A stretch of DNA of 64,000 bases from the NCBI RefSeq assembly GCF_007859855.1, contig NZ_SJPK01000006.1, forward strand, positions 27,863 to 91,862, in the 5' to 3' direction. The translations under genes and the position numbers were made by a program. Below are positions 17,929-26,619 of this stretch, in pieces. Numbering within the stretch: the first letter of the stretch is position 1; each line of letters begins with the position of its first letter. Under the pieces are notes generated by a model that was given only the letters and a program-made list of their open reading frames with translations, searched no databases and was not told the DNA's origin. This DNA is from Allorhodopirellula solitaria. GTDB taxonomy: Bacteria > Planctomycetota > Planctomycetia > Pirellulales > Pirellulaceae.

Positions 17929-18718
17929 GAATATCAAAATGATCACTGGAACTGCTTGAAAAATTATCGAGCCAAGCCCACCGCGAATTCGTCGAATCCT
18001 ATCTGTACCTGGAACGTCTTCGAAACTAGCGAAAATAAGCGGTTCATCCGACGGAAGCGTGCGCAGAGCACAGCGGAAGGTTTTTTGAGGCATGGCTCTC
18101 GTATCCGATGATCGTTCAACAATGCGTCCCTGACGAACAAACGCTCGCCAGGGACCGACAACACCATTGGCGTACCGCTTTTGCAGGGAAACGCTGGCGA
18201 CCGAGGTATCCCTTGCCAAGCCAGCACCTCTGCAGAGCTCGGCTCCGTTTCTCCCGGCAGTGCCAGTCTAAAATTGATAATCACATCCCACAAATAAATC
18301 CTTGGATACTCGAGCCATGCCTTGAAAACCTCGGGCGCACACTTCCGTCGGATGAGCAAAACTAGCTAGAATCGATCGCTCGACGTTTTGTTGTAGAGAT
18401 GGCCATGCGTCCGCGCGGTCGCCCACGAAGGTTCCCCGATGGCCATGCCGTTACCGAAACCCCAATTCGGTACCTGACACCTATGATCTGACCCGTGGAC
18501 ATATAAATCGGGGCTGAGTTTCTTCAAAAGAGAGACTCACTCCGTTTTTTCATGCGCCCACTGAGCGGAGCAGGATACGCATGTCTCGCCGAATGGGCGA
18601 CAACAGGAAACCCGACTTGCCACTCCGATTCCGTACGCACGATGAGCTATGATAGGGAAAATCACGACGCACTGAACGGTGCGCATATCAAACGCTCGCC
18701 GTCAACCGGAAGAATACA
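17929..18718. other. Gene-free interval holding a MITE-like element
   Basis: No gene is visible between the pseudo-ATPase and the cyclase. The interval contains the inverted-repeat element at 18044-18355. A short palindrome (CCGAAACCCCAATTCGG) lies around 18455-18471. The remainder, from 18366 on, must carry the cyclase promoter, but no convincing pair of promoter hexamers was found. Confidence 0.5.
18044..18355 (+). mobile_element. MITE-like element, copy 1
   Basis: A 312-base element without a transposase. Both ends carry the same sequence in inverted orientation. The left end starts TCATCCGACGGAAGCGTGCG and continues to GGCATGGCTCTCGTATCC. The right end reads GGATACTCGAGCCATGCC and closes with CTTCCGTCGGATGA. 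The terminal inverted repeats are therefore roughly 50-60 bases long, with some mismatches. The interior matches copy 2 (28357-28631) in reverse orientation, for example in AACACCATTGGCGTACC and CTCTGCAGAGCTC. It lies 115 bases after a stop codon. No clear target-site duplication is visible. It may be a non-autonomous transposon or a REPIN-like mobile repeat. Confidence 0.7.
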
Positions 18719-20446
18719 TTGCCTGCCGCGGCCATCGCCCCAACTGTTCCTGCTGGGTCACGGGAATCTTCGGAGCCATCATCGAAGCATGATTGGACGT
18801 TTCTCCAATGTCATGGACTGCTCGTCGTCGTCCTGTCACCGGTCATCGCCAATTTGATCGGAAGCGTTTTCAATATTCTCTACAACCTATGGCAGATTGA
18901 ACCATTGCTGTCCGCCGGACAGATGACCCGTTTCACATCGTGTTGGCAGTGCTTCAATTTGGTGGTCTATCCGCTTGCCGTGCTGTTGTTTCTGATTCCA
19001 ATATTTCAGTTGCGCCCCATTCATCGAGACCTGATCAACGGACGCACCGTCGCCGCTGGGGTATTGACGCGTGCACAAAGGAAAGTAGTCAATTTGCCAT
19101 GGTGGTTCTTGGCGGTTGCGTCAGTAGGATGGCTGATCTGCATTCCCGTCTTTCTGATTGCACTGGCTGGATTGGACGAACCGTTGTCGAGCAATGTCGT
19201 TGTCCATCTGACGACGTCATTCTTGATCGCATCACTGATAGCCGTCACGCAAAGTTTTTTTGCCGTTGAACTTGTTATCCAGCAGGCCCTGTTTCCGGTG
19301 TTTTTTCAGACAGAAACGCCAGCCAATGTTGCGGGAACGGCACCCATGACGATTTCTCAACGCGGGCTGATGTGGTCAGCTTCCGCCGTGGTAAGCCCGG
19401 TTCTTTCACTGGTTCTCCTGATTTTGGTCCCCGATGCAACCGAAACCGCCCCCAGGTTTGCGATCGTGGTGGCGGCGGTGGCAATCAGTTTTGGATTGGC
19501 GACGTCTTGGTTGCTTGGGCGACTCGTTGCATCGCCGGTCATCGAACTGAAACGTGCCGCAATGGCAGTCGCCAGCGGGGACTTTTCTGCCAGAATCAAA
19601 ACCCTCCGCGCCGACGAGTTCGGGCTGCTCATCAATCAGTTCAATTCCATGATTGCGGGACTCGCCGAGCGTGAGCATTTGCAGGCAACCTTTGGTCGGC
19701 ACGTTGGGCGTGAGGCCGTCAAGCAAATTTTAGCGGCTCAAGATAGCCTCGGAAAAAATTCGGGAACTCTCGGCGGTGTCAATCAAACTGTCACGGTGAT
19801 GTTCGTTGATGTGCGGAACTTCACCGCTCAAGCGGCAGACACTCCCGTCGATGATGTCATCGCGGGACTCAACTTAATGTTTGGTGAATCCGTGAAAATC
19901 GTTGAGCACCACGGTGGAATGGTCAATAAATTTCTCGGCGACGGACTCATGGCCATCTTCGGCGTCCCATCGAGCAACGGGCGGCACGCCGACGCAGCAG
20001 TCGTGGCCGGCCGTGAGCTCATCCAACGCATCGAGGCTCTGAAAGAAGAGTTCGCTCGCGTAGGTTGGGCCGAAATGAGAATCGGTGTCGGTATCAATAC
20101 CGGCGTTGCAATGGTCGGCAGTATCGGAGCGCCCGAACGTCAAGAATACACGGCAATCGGTGATACCGTGAACGTGGCAGCCCGCGTTGAGGCGCTGACG
20201 AAATCCACTGGACATGACTTGCTCATTACCGGGGCAACCTACGATGCGCTAACGCCCCCGACATCCTTTGTCGAGTTGCCCCGACAAAGGATCAAGGGCA
20301 AGTCCGCAAGCCTGCGGATTTACGGGCCCGATAGTGATAGCTACCCGAGCGGGGTGCCCGAAAAGGGGTGCCCGAAAAGGGGAAGGGTGCCCGAAAAGGG
20401 GAAGGGGGTGTTTTTGGTCGCCACAGATGAAAATGATTCGACATAA
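18719..20446 (+). CDS. Membrane class III adenylate/guanylate cyclase with HAMP domain
   Basis: A protein of up to 575 residues. About six hydrophobic segments occupy residues 40-270, followed by a HAMP domain (about 265-320, LVASPVIELKRAAMAVASGDFSARI). A class III catalytic domain follows (about 350-530) with metal-binding Asp in FVDVRNF and in FLGDGLMAIFG and purine-selecting Lys in VNKFLGDG. Thr replaces the usual Asp in EYTAIGDTVN; this Asp-to-Thr change is the mark of subclass IIIb, some of which respond to bicarbonate. It should make cAMP from membrane-sensed signals. There is no ATG in the N-terminal region; TTG 18719 is the earliest usable start and is uncertain. The last 35 or so residues come from a repeat and a transposase remnant read antisense, so the tail is probably foreign. 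Confidence 0.85.
   Translation: MPAAAIAPTVPAGSRESSEPSSKHDWTFLQCHGLLVVVLSPVIANLIGSVFNILYNLWQIEPLLSAGQMTRFTSCWQCFNLVVYPLAVLLFLIPIFQLRPIHRDLINGRTVAAGVLTRAQRKVVNLPWWFLAVASVGWLICIPVFLIALAGLDEPLSSNVVVHLTTSFLIASLIAVTQSFFAVELVIQQALFPVFFQTETPANVAGTAPMTISQRGLMWSASAVVSPVLSLVLLILVPDATETAPRFAIVVAAVAISFGLATSWLLGRLVASPVIELKRAAMAVASGDFSARIKTLRADEFGLLINQFNSMIAGLAEREHLQATFGRHVGREAVKQILAAQDSLGKNSGTLGGVNQTVTVMFVDVRNFTAQAADTPVDDVIAGLNLMFGESVKIVEHHGGMVNKFLGDGLMAIFGVPSSNGRHADAAVVAGRELIQRIEALKEEFARVGWAEMRIGVGINTGVAMVGSIGAPERQEYTAIGDTVNVAARVEALTKSTGHDLLITGATYDALTPPTSFVELPRQRIKGKSASLRIYGPDSDSYPSGVPEKGCPKRGRVPEKGKGVFLVATDENDST
20345..20412. repeat. Short direct repeats GTGCCCGAAAAGGGG at cyclase 3' end
   Basis: Three closely spaced copies of GTGCCCGAAAAGGGG, separated by zero or five bases. 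They encode the VPEKGCPKRGRVPEKG tail of the cyclase. They abut the transposase remnant, as REP-type repeats do next to their transposase. Confidence 0.75.
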
Positions 20447-20605
20447 TCGAAAAGCAGAGTAGATCGACCCCGAAATAAGCAGCGAATTGCTGCAAATACT
20501 GCTCAATCTATACCTTCCGATGGTCGGAGTTCTTACCCGAGACCGGGTCATTTCCCGATAGAAAGCACCTACGACAAACGCGGGTGTAAACATGTGCCAC
20601 TCGAG
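20420..20605 (-). pseudogene. Remnant of REP-associated (Y1/IS200-like) transposase
   Basis: Minus-strand translation gives HVYTRVCRRCFLSGNDPV, then SGKNSDHRKV, a TAG stop, then IEQYLQQFAAYFGVDLL and CFSIMSNHFHLW. This is the N-terminal third of a REP-associated tyrosine transposase. The HxH metal-binding motif (NHFH) and the RR...FL.G signature before it are recognisable. An in-frame TAG stands where a Trp codon would fit (DHRKVW in related proteins, from memory). After WRPK the sequence leaves the family, so the catalytic Tyr region is missing. The fragment overlaps the 3' end of the cyclase gene in antisense. It is a dead remnant. I recognised it by its motifs only and ran no search. Confidence 0.7.
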
Positions 20606-20872
20606 ACATCACACACCTCGCATTCCCAGGTTAACTGCCGCAAGCGTCAAACTCAGCCTGCCCCCGCGGGTGGCTGGGGTCAAACTGCACGACAAGGTGC
20701 TGTGTCCCTATTGCCCCTTCTATTGCCACCTCTATTGCCACCTCTATTGCCACCTATTGTCCCCTATTGTCCCCGGAGCATCTCCAAACCGCAGCCCGAT
20801 TGTTTTGCGAAGACTGGTCGACTACGGTGAGAGCAAAACAGTGTTCAATACCGTGAAGGCTTCGACATCATC
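20606..20872. repeat. Intergenic region with CTATTGCCACCT microsatellite
   Basis: Between the transposase remnant and the FAD oxidoreductase, about 20707-20775 is a run of near-identical 12-13 base units (CTATTGCCACCT, drifting to CTATTGTCCC). No open frame of substance is present. The remaining bases before 20873 should carry the oxidoreductase promoter and leader. Confidence 0.6.
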
Positions 20873-22579
20873 ATGCGACTATGTTTCCTTATTGTCTCGT
20901 TCACTGCAGCCTCATTCGTAGGCACCTGTCCAGCGGCAGAGCCAGCCACAGCCTTCGCAGAATCACCGCCGCGGTACTACGCGCCGGTTGAACGCACCAA
21001 GGCCCAACGCCTCACTTTCGATGTCGCTGTCTACGGCAGCACCCCGGGTGGAATCACCGCCGCAATTCAGGCGGCGCGGATGGACAAGGAAGTCGCACTC
21101 ATTTCGTTCGGCCCCCATGTCGGCGGCCTGACCACGGGTGGTCTGACAGCGACCGATATTGGCACGAACACATCCGTCGGCGGGTTGGCTCGCGAGTTCT
21201 ACGACCGAATGGGAAAGATAACTGATTTCAGCTCTCATGAGGCCGAGATTAAGTTTCTTGAGATGCTCAAAGAAGCTGGCGTTACGGTACTGCTTCGCCG
21301 GCCGTTAGAGTCCGCTGAGCTCAGCGACAAGCGGATCCAATCGATCTCGTTAATGACTGGCGAGACGATCGTTGCGAAGATGTTTATCGATGCGACCTAC
21401 GAAGGAGACTTGTACGCAGCCGCAGGCGTCTCCTATCGAGTCGGCCGCGAGCCAAGGTCCGCCTTTGACGAATCGCTCGCAGGACAATGGCAGACGGAAT
21501 CATGGAAAGGCGTGTACCAGTTCTGCGATCTGCCTATCAGCCCGTTCGTCCATCCGGGTGACCTGAACTCGGGCCTCCTCCCAGAGATCGCGATCGAGCC
21601 CGCCGGCAAGCCTGGTCAAGGCGACTACAAGGTCCAGGCTTACAACTTCCGCATGATCTTGACAAACAAGGACGGCAAGATCCCCTTCCCCCAGCCCAAA
21701 CGCTACGACGCCGGTCGATATGCACTGTTGGCACGCTTTCTGAACTTCGATGCCGATATCAAATGGACACTGAACTACACCACCGAGCCAATGACCGACG
21801 GTCCGGTGCAGATGCGTCGTGGCGACTCCAATAACGCCGGTAGCCTCTCCAGCGACTATGTCGGCGGCAACTATCAATGGCCCGATGGCACCTACGTCCC
21901 TGGCTCGTTCGATGAACTGCCCGAGCCTCGCCGAGGATTGCCGATGCCCATGGCCGCGCTGTACGAGTTGCGCGAAAAGATCTTTCAAGATCACATCGAC
22001 TACCAGGTCGGCATGATGCATTTCCTGGCCAACGACCCAAGTATCCCCAAGCCGCTGCAGCAACGCGTCAATACGTTCGGACTGGATCCCAATGAGTTCA
22101 AGAGCTCAGGTCACTGGCCCCACGAACTCTATGTCCGCGAAGGCAGGCGGATGGTCTCGGACTACATCATGAACCAAGACAACTGCGAGGGAAAACGGAT
22201 CGCGGAGGACTCGGTCGGCCTCGCTTCATACGCGATGGATTCACACTTCTGCCAACGCGTGGTTGTCGTGCGCGACGGCAAAACTACCGTCCGCAATGAC
22301 GGCGGATTCGGCAAGCCATGTCCCACGCCCTTTCCCGTCGCGTACCGTTCGATCGTGCCAAGCAGGCGTGAGTGCGAGAACCTGTTGGTGCCCGTCACTC
22401 TGTCATCCACCCACGCCGCCTATGGCTCAATCCGCATGGAACCGGTTTTTATGATCCTCGGCCAAAGCGCAGGTGTCGCCGCTTCCATGGCGATCGATGC
22501 AAAGGCAACAGTGCAAGACGTTCAATACGACAAGCTGCGAGAGCAACTACTAGCAATTAGCCAGAAGTTGCAGAACTAG
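20873..22579 (+). CDS. Secreted FAD-dependent oxidoreductase
   Basis: A 568-residue protein with an N-terminal signal peptide (about 1-22, ending near CPAAEPA). A Rossmann FAD-binding motif follows in DVAVYGSTPGGITAAIQAAR. The segment HVGGLTTGGLTATDIG is typical of the FAD-dependent oxidoreductase family (Pfam FAD_oxidored) common in planctomycete and verrucomicrobial secretomes. A C-terminal segment near SRRECENLLVPVTLSSTHAAYGSIRMEP and ILGQSAGVAASMAI is also family-typical. The natural substrate is unknown; many relatives sit in polysaccharide-utilisation settings. It stands alone here, with a transposase remnant upstream and 391 gene-free bases downstream. The ATG start yields a good signal peptide. 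Confidence 0.9.
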   Translation: MRLCFLIVSFTAASFVGTCPAAEPATAFAESPPRYYAPVERTKAQRLTFDVAVYGSTPGGITAAIQAARMDKEVALISFGPHVGGLTTGGLTATDIGTNTSVGGLAREFYDRMGKITDFSSHEAEIKFLEMLKEAGVTVLLRRPLESAELSDKRIQSISLMTGETIVAKMFIDATYEGDLYAAAGVSYRVGREPRSAFDESLAGQWQTESWKGVYQFCDLPISPFVHPGDLNSGLLPEIAIEPAGKPGQGDYKVQAYNFRMILTNKDGKIPFPQPKRYDAGRYALLARFLNFDADIKWTLNYTTEPMTDGPVQMRRGDSNNAGSLSSDYVGGNYQWPDGTYVPGSFDELPEPRRGLPMPMAALYELREKIFQDHIDYQVGMMHFLANDPSIPKPLQQRVNTFGLDPNEFKSSGHWPHELYVREGRRMVSDYIMNQDNCEGKRIAEDSVGLASYAMDSHFCQRVVVVRDGKTTVRNDGGFGKPCPTPFPVAYRSIVPSRRECENLLVPVTLSSTHAAYGSIRMEPVFMILGQSAGVAASMAIDAKATVQDVQYDKLREQLLAISQKLQN

Positions 22580-22970
22580 TTCCTTTGGATGGCGAAGATA
22601 GCCGCCAGCCAGGGACACAGCACTCTAGCTACGATTTTGACTTCATCCATGCAGGGAAACAGGGTGACTTTAGAGGCTGGCGGCAAAGTTCCTGAAACTG
22701 CGAGGTGAATGATGTCCCGAATGGCGCGCTGTGAAATCTTTGAATTGACGAAAGGTGTCCGGTATCGTTTCTATAGAAATTGACGAAAGCAGACACCTTT
22801 GGGCGAGCTTTGTGTGGGGTCAGCGACGGACATATTGTTGAATTGAGAGCGGGCCGCCTGCGAGCTGCGGCGGGCTGAATTCTTCGCACGCCAAGGGCGG
22901 GTTGCCGCCTGCCCAGTGACTGGTGTAAGAACTGCCGGAGACTACGACAATAAATCGGCAGGAAAACACG
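22580..22970. other. Convergent intergenic region, no gene seen
   Basis: About 390 bases between the FAD oxidoreductase and the epimerase, which converge. The string AATTGACGAAAG appears twice near 22740-22790, each copy close to a TGTCC or ACACC string, so the two form a short imperfect repeat. Open frames here lack recognisable content. Confidence 0.4.
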
Positions 22971-23975
22971 TTAGAATGCGTTCCGAGCGAGGTCGGTAAC
23001 AGCCAACTCCGCCAGACCCTCCTCCATGCTCACGCGCGGCTCATAGCCGAGTCGCTGCTTGGCCGCGGTGATGTCGAAGTAATGGTCTTTGGCGAGCTGG
23101 GCCGCGACGAAACGGGTCATCGGTGGTTCCGATTTTCGGCGCAGTGTTTTGTAAACCGCTTCACAGCCCGCCCCGATCGCATAGGCAGATCGATAAGAAA
23201 TATGCCGGCTTGGCGGTGGTTCGCCATAGGTTTCGCAAAGCCGGGCGATCCACGGCCAACACAAGACGGGTTCATCTTGAGCGATGAAGTAGGATCGTCC
23301 CGCAGCCGATTCCGGCGTGGCATCGAGCGTATCGACGGCACAGAGGTGCGCCAGTGCCGCGTTGTGCACATGCACGGTGTCGATTCGATTCTGCCCGTCA
23401 CCGATGATCCGCAGCTTCCCGGATCGGGCTCGCTCGAGCAGACGGGGCACGAGGTGAGGGTCGCCGTTGCCCCAGATCAAATGCGGCCGCAGTGACAGGG
23501 TTCGCAACCCGCCTGCTGTATCCGCGGCGATGACTTCCTGCTCCGCAATCGCTTTGGTATGCGGGTAATGGCACAACCAACGGTCAGGATAGGGAGCCGA
23601 TTCATCGATACCGCTTTGATGGCCGCCTGCGAAGGTCACACTGGGGCTGCTCGTGTAGACACATTTTGTTACCCCGGAGTTTTGGCAGGCCGCGAGGACG
23701 TTTCGGGTGGCGACCACATTGTTGTCAAAGAAGTACCTCCATTCTCCCCAAACGCCGGCCACGGCCGCAGTATGGATCACAGCATCCACCTCTGTGATTG
23801 TGCGTTGCACGTAAGCGGCATCGGTTAAGTCGCCACGATGGTGTTGCATTCCCGCCCGTACGAGCTCGGGTGTCTCTCGCCGGGAGAGCCCGACGACATC
23901 GTCACCTCGGCTGAGCAGTTGGCGAACGATCTCGCCACCGAGAAAACCGCTGCATCCGGTCACCAATATTCGCAT
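22971..23975 (-). CDS. NAD-dependent epimerase/dehydratase (extended SDR)
   Basis: A 334-residue extended short-chain dehydrogenase. The N-terminal Rossmann motif is VTGCSGFLGGEIV and the catalytic YxxxK is YPHTKAIAEQ. The segments VIHTAAVAGVWG and CVYTSSPSVTF resemble the 3-beta-hydroxysteroid dehydrogenase/sterol dehydrogenase-like branch of the family, which acts on sterols, isoprenoids or nucleotide sugars. The substrate cannot be set from the sequence. The start is taken as ATG 23975; a TTG directly upstream would add one residue. It begins 12 bases after the MFS transporter stop, so the two are probably co-transcribed. Confidence 0.9.
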   Translation of the reverse strand: MRILVTGCSGFLGGEIVRQLLSRGDDVVGLSRRETPELVRAGMQHHRGDLTDAAYVQRTITEVDAVIHTAAVAGVWGEWRYFFDNNVVATRNVLAACQNSGVTKCVYTSSPSVTFAGGHQSGIDESAPYPDRWLCHYPHTKAIAEQEVIAADTAGGLRTLSLRPHLIWGNGDPHLVPRLLERARSGKLRIIGDGQNRIDTVHVHNAALAHLCAVDTLDATPESAAGRSYFIAQDEPVLCWPWIARLCETYGEPPPSRHISYRSAYAIGAGCEAVYKTLRRKSEPPMTRFVAAQLAKDHYFDITAAKQRLGYEPRVSMEEGLAELAVTDLARNAF

Positions 23976-23987
23976 CAAACCTTCCTG

Positions 23988-25361
23988 CTATTCCGCTGTT
24001 TCGGCCAGTTGCACGGGGTCTGGTTCGCTGTCCGTCTCGGGGATCGTTTCCCCGTCGTTCTTGGCCACCGCAGGATACTTTTGGAAAACGAAGTGGAGAA
24101 TGCCCAGGGCGATCAGCAGCAGGAAGGAACCGAAAATGAACGGCGCGCCAGCGAAGGGAGCGCCGTTGTAGCGGATCGCGGTATCCTCGTGCGTGAAGTA
24201 TCGAAACAAACCAGCGGTGAAGATCAATGGCGCGAGAATATTCGTCAGACTGAGCAACGAGGTCAGGGCACCCTGCACGCGGCCCTGCTCTCGCGGATCG
24301 ACCCGGCTCGTCACTAGGCTCTGGATCGCTGGGCCGGCTAAACCGCTGAGCGAACCGAAGATGATAATGACGGGAATCATCCATCCCGCAGTGGCCAATC
24401 CATAGCATAGGAACGCGACGCTCGAGACGCTCAGCGCCATCATCAGTGTGCGGCGTTCACCAAACCGGCGGATGACAGGACGGACGAGCCCGCCCTGAAC
24501 GACCACCGCCATGATACCGACCAGGGAAAGCATCAAACCGTTGGTGACCTCACCCCATCCGAAGCGGAATCCCATCGACAACACCCACACGTTTTCGAGC
24601 CCGCGTTGGGCCAAAGAACTAAACACAAACGCCGCCGCCAACCCGAGCACCATGGGATAGGCCCGCAGGCGCGTGATCGTGCCAAAAGGGTTCATGCTCC
24701 GCCAAGTGATCGTCGAGCTCCGCTTTTCCGGTGGCAACGACTCCGGCAAGATGAAATAGCCGTAGAGCCAATTGATCAGCGACAATCCGGCGGCGACGAA
24801 GAAGGGCAGCCGCAGGGAGATGCCTCCTAAAAATCCGCCTAAAGCCGGTCCAATGATGAATCCCAAACCAAACATCATCCCGACCAAACCGAAGTTGCGG
24901 GCTCGATTCTCATCATTGGAAACGTCGGCGATATACGCGTTACTCGTCGAAAAACTCGCCCCCATCATCCCAGCAATGAAGCGACCGACGAACAGCCAGC
25001 CGACCGAGTTGGCCAGCCCGGTGATGATGAAATCGACTCCGAGTCCAAAGAGCGACCCCAAGATGATCGGCCGCCGACCGAACCGATCCGATAGTGCCCC
25101 GAGCACGGGGGCGCAGAAAAACTGCATCAAGGAATAGGTTGCCGCAATGATGCCGACGTACCATCCCGCAGCCGATTCGTCACCGCCGACAAAGCTTTTC
25201 ACCAGCTCAGGCAGCACCGGGATAATAATCCCGATCGCCAAAATATCGATCAACAGCGTCAACAGAATGAACGCCATCGCAGCAGGTCGTCGTGGAGGCG
25301 CGGTCAAACGGAAAATCTTTTCTGAGGGATCGAGGCGAATGAGGGGCCGACAGTTATACAC
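23988..25361 (-). CDS. MFS transporter, TetA/TCR-like
   Basis: A 457-residue protein with twelve predicted membrane segments. It has the motif-A loop between helices 2 and 3 (GALSDRFGRRPIILGSL) and motif C-like glycines in helix 5 (GPALGGFLGG), so it belongs to the drug:H+ antiporter-1 (tetracycline-resistance-like) branch. The role is probably export of a small molecule; the substrate is unknown. GTG 25361 is the longest start. ATG 25277 would place the first membrane helix almost at the N-terminus and is a real alternative. A C-terminal acidic tail of about 30 residues is cytoplasmic. The genes around it (hydrolase upstream, epimerase downstream) are on the same strand. Confidence 0.92.
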   Translation of the reverse strand: MYNCRPLIRLDPSEKIFRLTAPPRRPAAMAFILLTLLIDILAIGIIIPVLPELVKSFVGGDESAAGWYVGIIAATYSLMQFFCAPVLGALSDRFGRRPIILGSLFGLGVDFIITGLANSVGWLFVGRFIAGMMGASFSTSNAYIADVSNDENRARNFGLVGMMFGLGFIIGPALGGFLGGISLRLPFFVAAGLSLINWLYGYFILPESLPPEKRSSTITWRSMNPFGTITRLRAYPMVLGLAAAFVFSSLAQRGLENVWVLSMGFRFGWGEVTNGLMLSLVGIMAVVVQGGLVRPVIRRFGERRTLMMALSVSSVAFLCYGLATAGWMIPVIIIFGSLSGLAGPAIQSLVTSRVDPREQGRVQGALTSLLSLTNILAPLIFTAGLFRYFTHEDTAIRYNGAPFAGAPFIFGSFLLLIALGILHFVFQKYPAVAKNDGETIPETDSEPDPVQLAETAE

Positions 25362-25404
25362 GAGTTCTCTGCAAGAGCGAGACTGCTGCCCAATCCGGCT
25401 GAGC

Positions 25405-26619
25405 CTATCCGACGTCGCTCGCCGCTGTTAATGATCGCGCCGGCGAGCTCGCAAACGCACTCCCATAGAAGTCGCTCACCAGCTCATCGGTCCACCCGGT
25501 CCGGTCCCGCTGCATGAATCCGTGGTGACCACCAGCGGCCGAAATATGGACTCGCACGGCACCGTGATGAAGACCAGCCGCCTTCGGAGCTGTCCCCTGC
25601 TGCGTTCGCTGGGCAAGTCGATCGGCAAGTGTCGTGAACGACCGCACCGGCACCAGCGGATCGTCCGCCGACGTGACAATCAGCGTGGGGACTGCGATAT
25701 CAGCGGCGACCGAGACCGCTGAAGAGGCTCGGTAGTAATCTCGCTCGTTGTCAAACCCAGCCAGCGGCGCTGTGAACTGGCGATCGAACTGCCGCAGCGT
25801 CTTGGGCTTGGGCAGCCGCAGCATTGCTTGATAATCGTCACGTTCTCGCAGCGGTGCGGACGCTCGGCGAAGCAAATGTTTGATGAAATACCAGTTGTAG
25901 AACCGCAGTTTCGCCGACTCCATCGCGTCACTGCAAAGCTGCAAATCCATCGGCGGGGCGATCGCCAAAAGCGGGCCTACCCGGTCCCAGCCCACTGGCG
26001 CGGTGTGCTTCCCGCTACCAACCCGTCCGGCGGCGAGCAGAAGTTGGTTCGCACCGAGCGAAACACCGAGGGCTCCGATGGGGCTGGAGACATCATCGAC
26101 AAGGCGGGCGATGAACTCGATCGCTGCTAATACATCTTCGCTACGTCCCGCATGGGTGATCGAGCGGCACAGCGGAGCGGAATCACCACAACCTCGCATA
26201 TCCAAACGAAAAGTGCGAATCCCGTGCTCGTTGAGCCGTCGTTGAAAACGCACCATGTAACCGGCGGAGTGACAACCACAGATACCATGCAATAATAAAA
26301 CCGATCCCTTCGCCGGGGTCCAATTTTGAGGCTCGTCGTCATGGGCGACAAGCGTGTCACCGTCGGCCAACTCGATACTGTGGCAGCGATGGACCGCGTC
26401 GCCAACGTGATCAGTGTGCCCCATCCGAGCACCGATTAGCGTTTGCAGATGACCGCCACGCAAAATGCGGTGCTGTTGGAAAGGGGGAATCGGTAGTTCC
26501 GCCAGCCATCGGCACCCCGCCTGCACGTCCATGACCGAAGTAATCGTCTCATCTCGAACCACTGCCGCAGCATCCGACGCTTGGGCTACCGCGTAGTTTG
26601 TCGTACAACTATCCATCAT
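25405..26619 (-). CDS. Alpha/beta hydrolase, YheT-like
   Basis: A protein of about 404 residues of the YheT/COG0429 alpha/beta-hydrolase group. Features are the N-terminal FQQHRILRGGHLQTLIG, the oxyanion region LLLHGICGCHSAGYM, the RLDMRGCGDS segment, the nucleophile elbow GVSLGAN with catalytic Ser, the acid region SADDPLVP and the C-terminal His in AAGGHHGFMQ. It presumably hydrolyses an ester; relatives have no settled substrate. The start is taken at ATG 26619 (ATG 26616 next). The longer frame from 26646 would overlap the divergent thpR gene and is unlikely. The MFS gene begins 43 bases downstream. Confidence 0.9.
   Translation of the reverse strand: MMDSCTTNYAVAQASDAAAVVRDETITSVMDVQAGCRWLAELPIPPFQQHRILRGGHLQTLIGARMGHTDHVGDAVHRCHSIELADGDTLVAHDDEPQNWTPAKGSVLLLHGICGCHSAGYMVRFQRRLNEHGIRTFRLDMRGCGDSAPLCRSITHAGRSEDVLAAIEFIARLVDDVSSPIGALGVSLGANQLLLAAGRVGSGKHTAPVGWDRVGPLLAIAPPMDLQLCSDAMESAKLRFYNWYFIKHLLRRASAPLRERDDYQAMLRLPKPKTLRQFDRQFTAPLAGFDNERDYYRASSAVSVAADIAVPTLIVTSADDPLVPVRSFTTLADRLAQRTQQGTAPKAAGLHHGAVRVHISAAGGHHGFMQRDRTGWTDELVSDFYGSAFASSPARSLTAASDVG

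Noticed and set aside
22629..22889. 86-codon minus-strand frame between the FAD oxidoreductase and epimerase
   Set aside because: No motif, no start signal, and composition unlike neighbouring genes.
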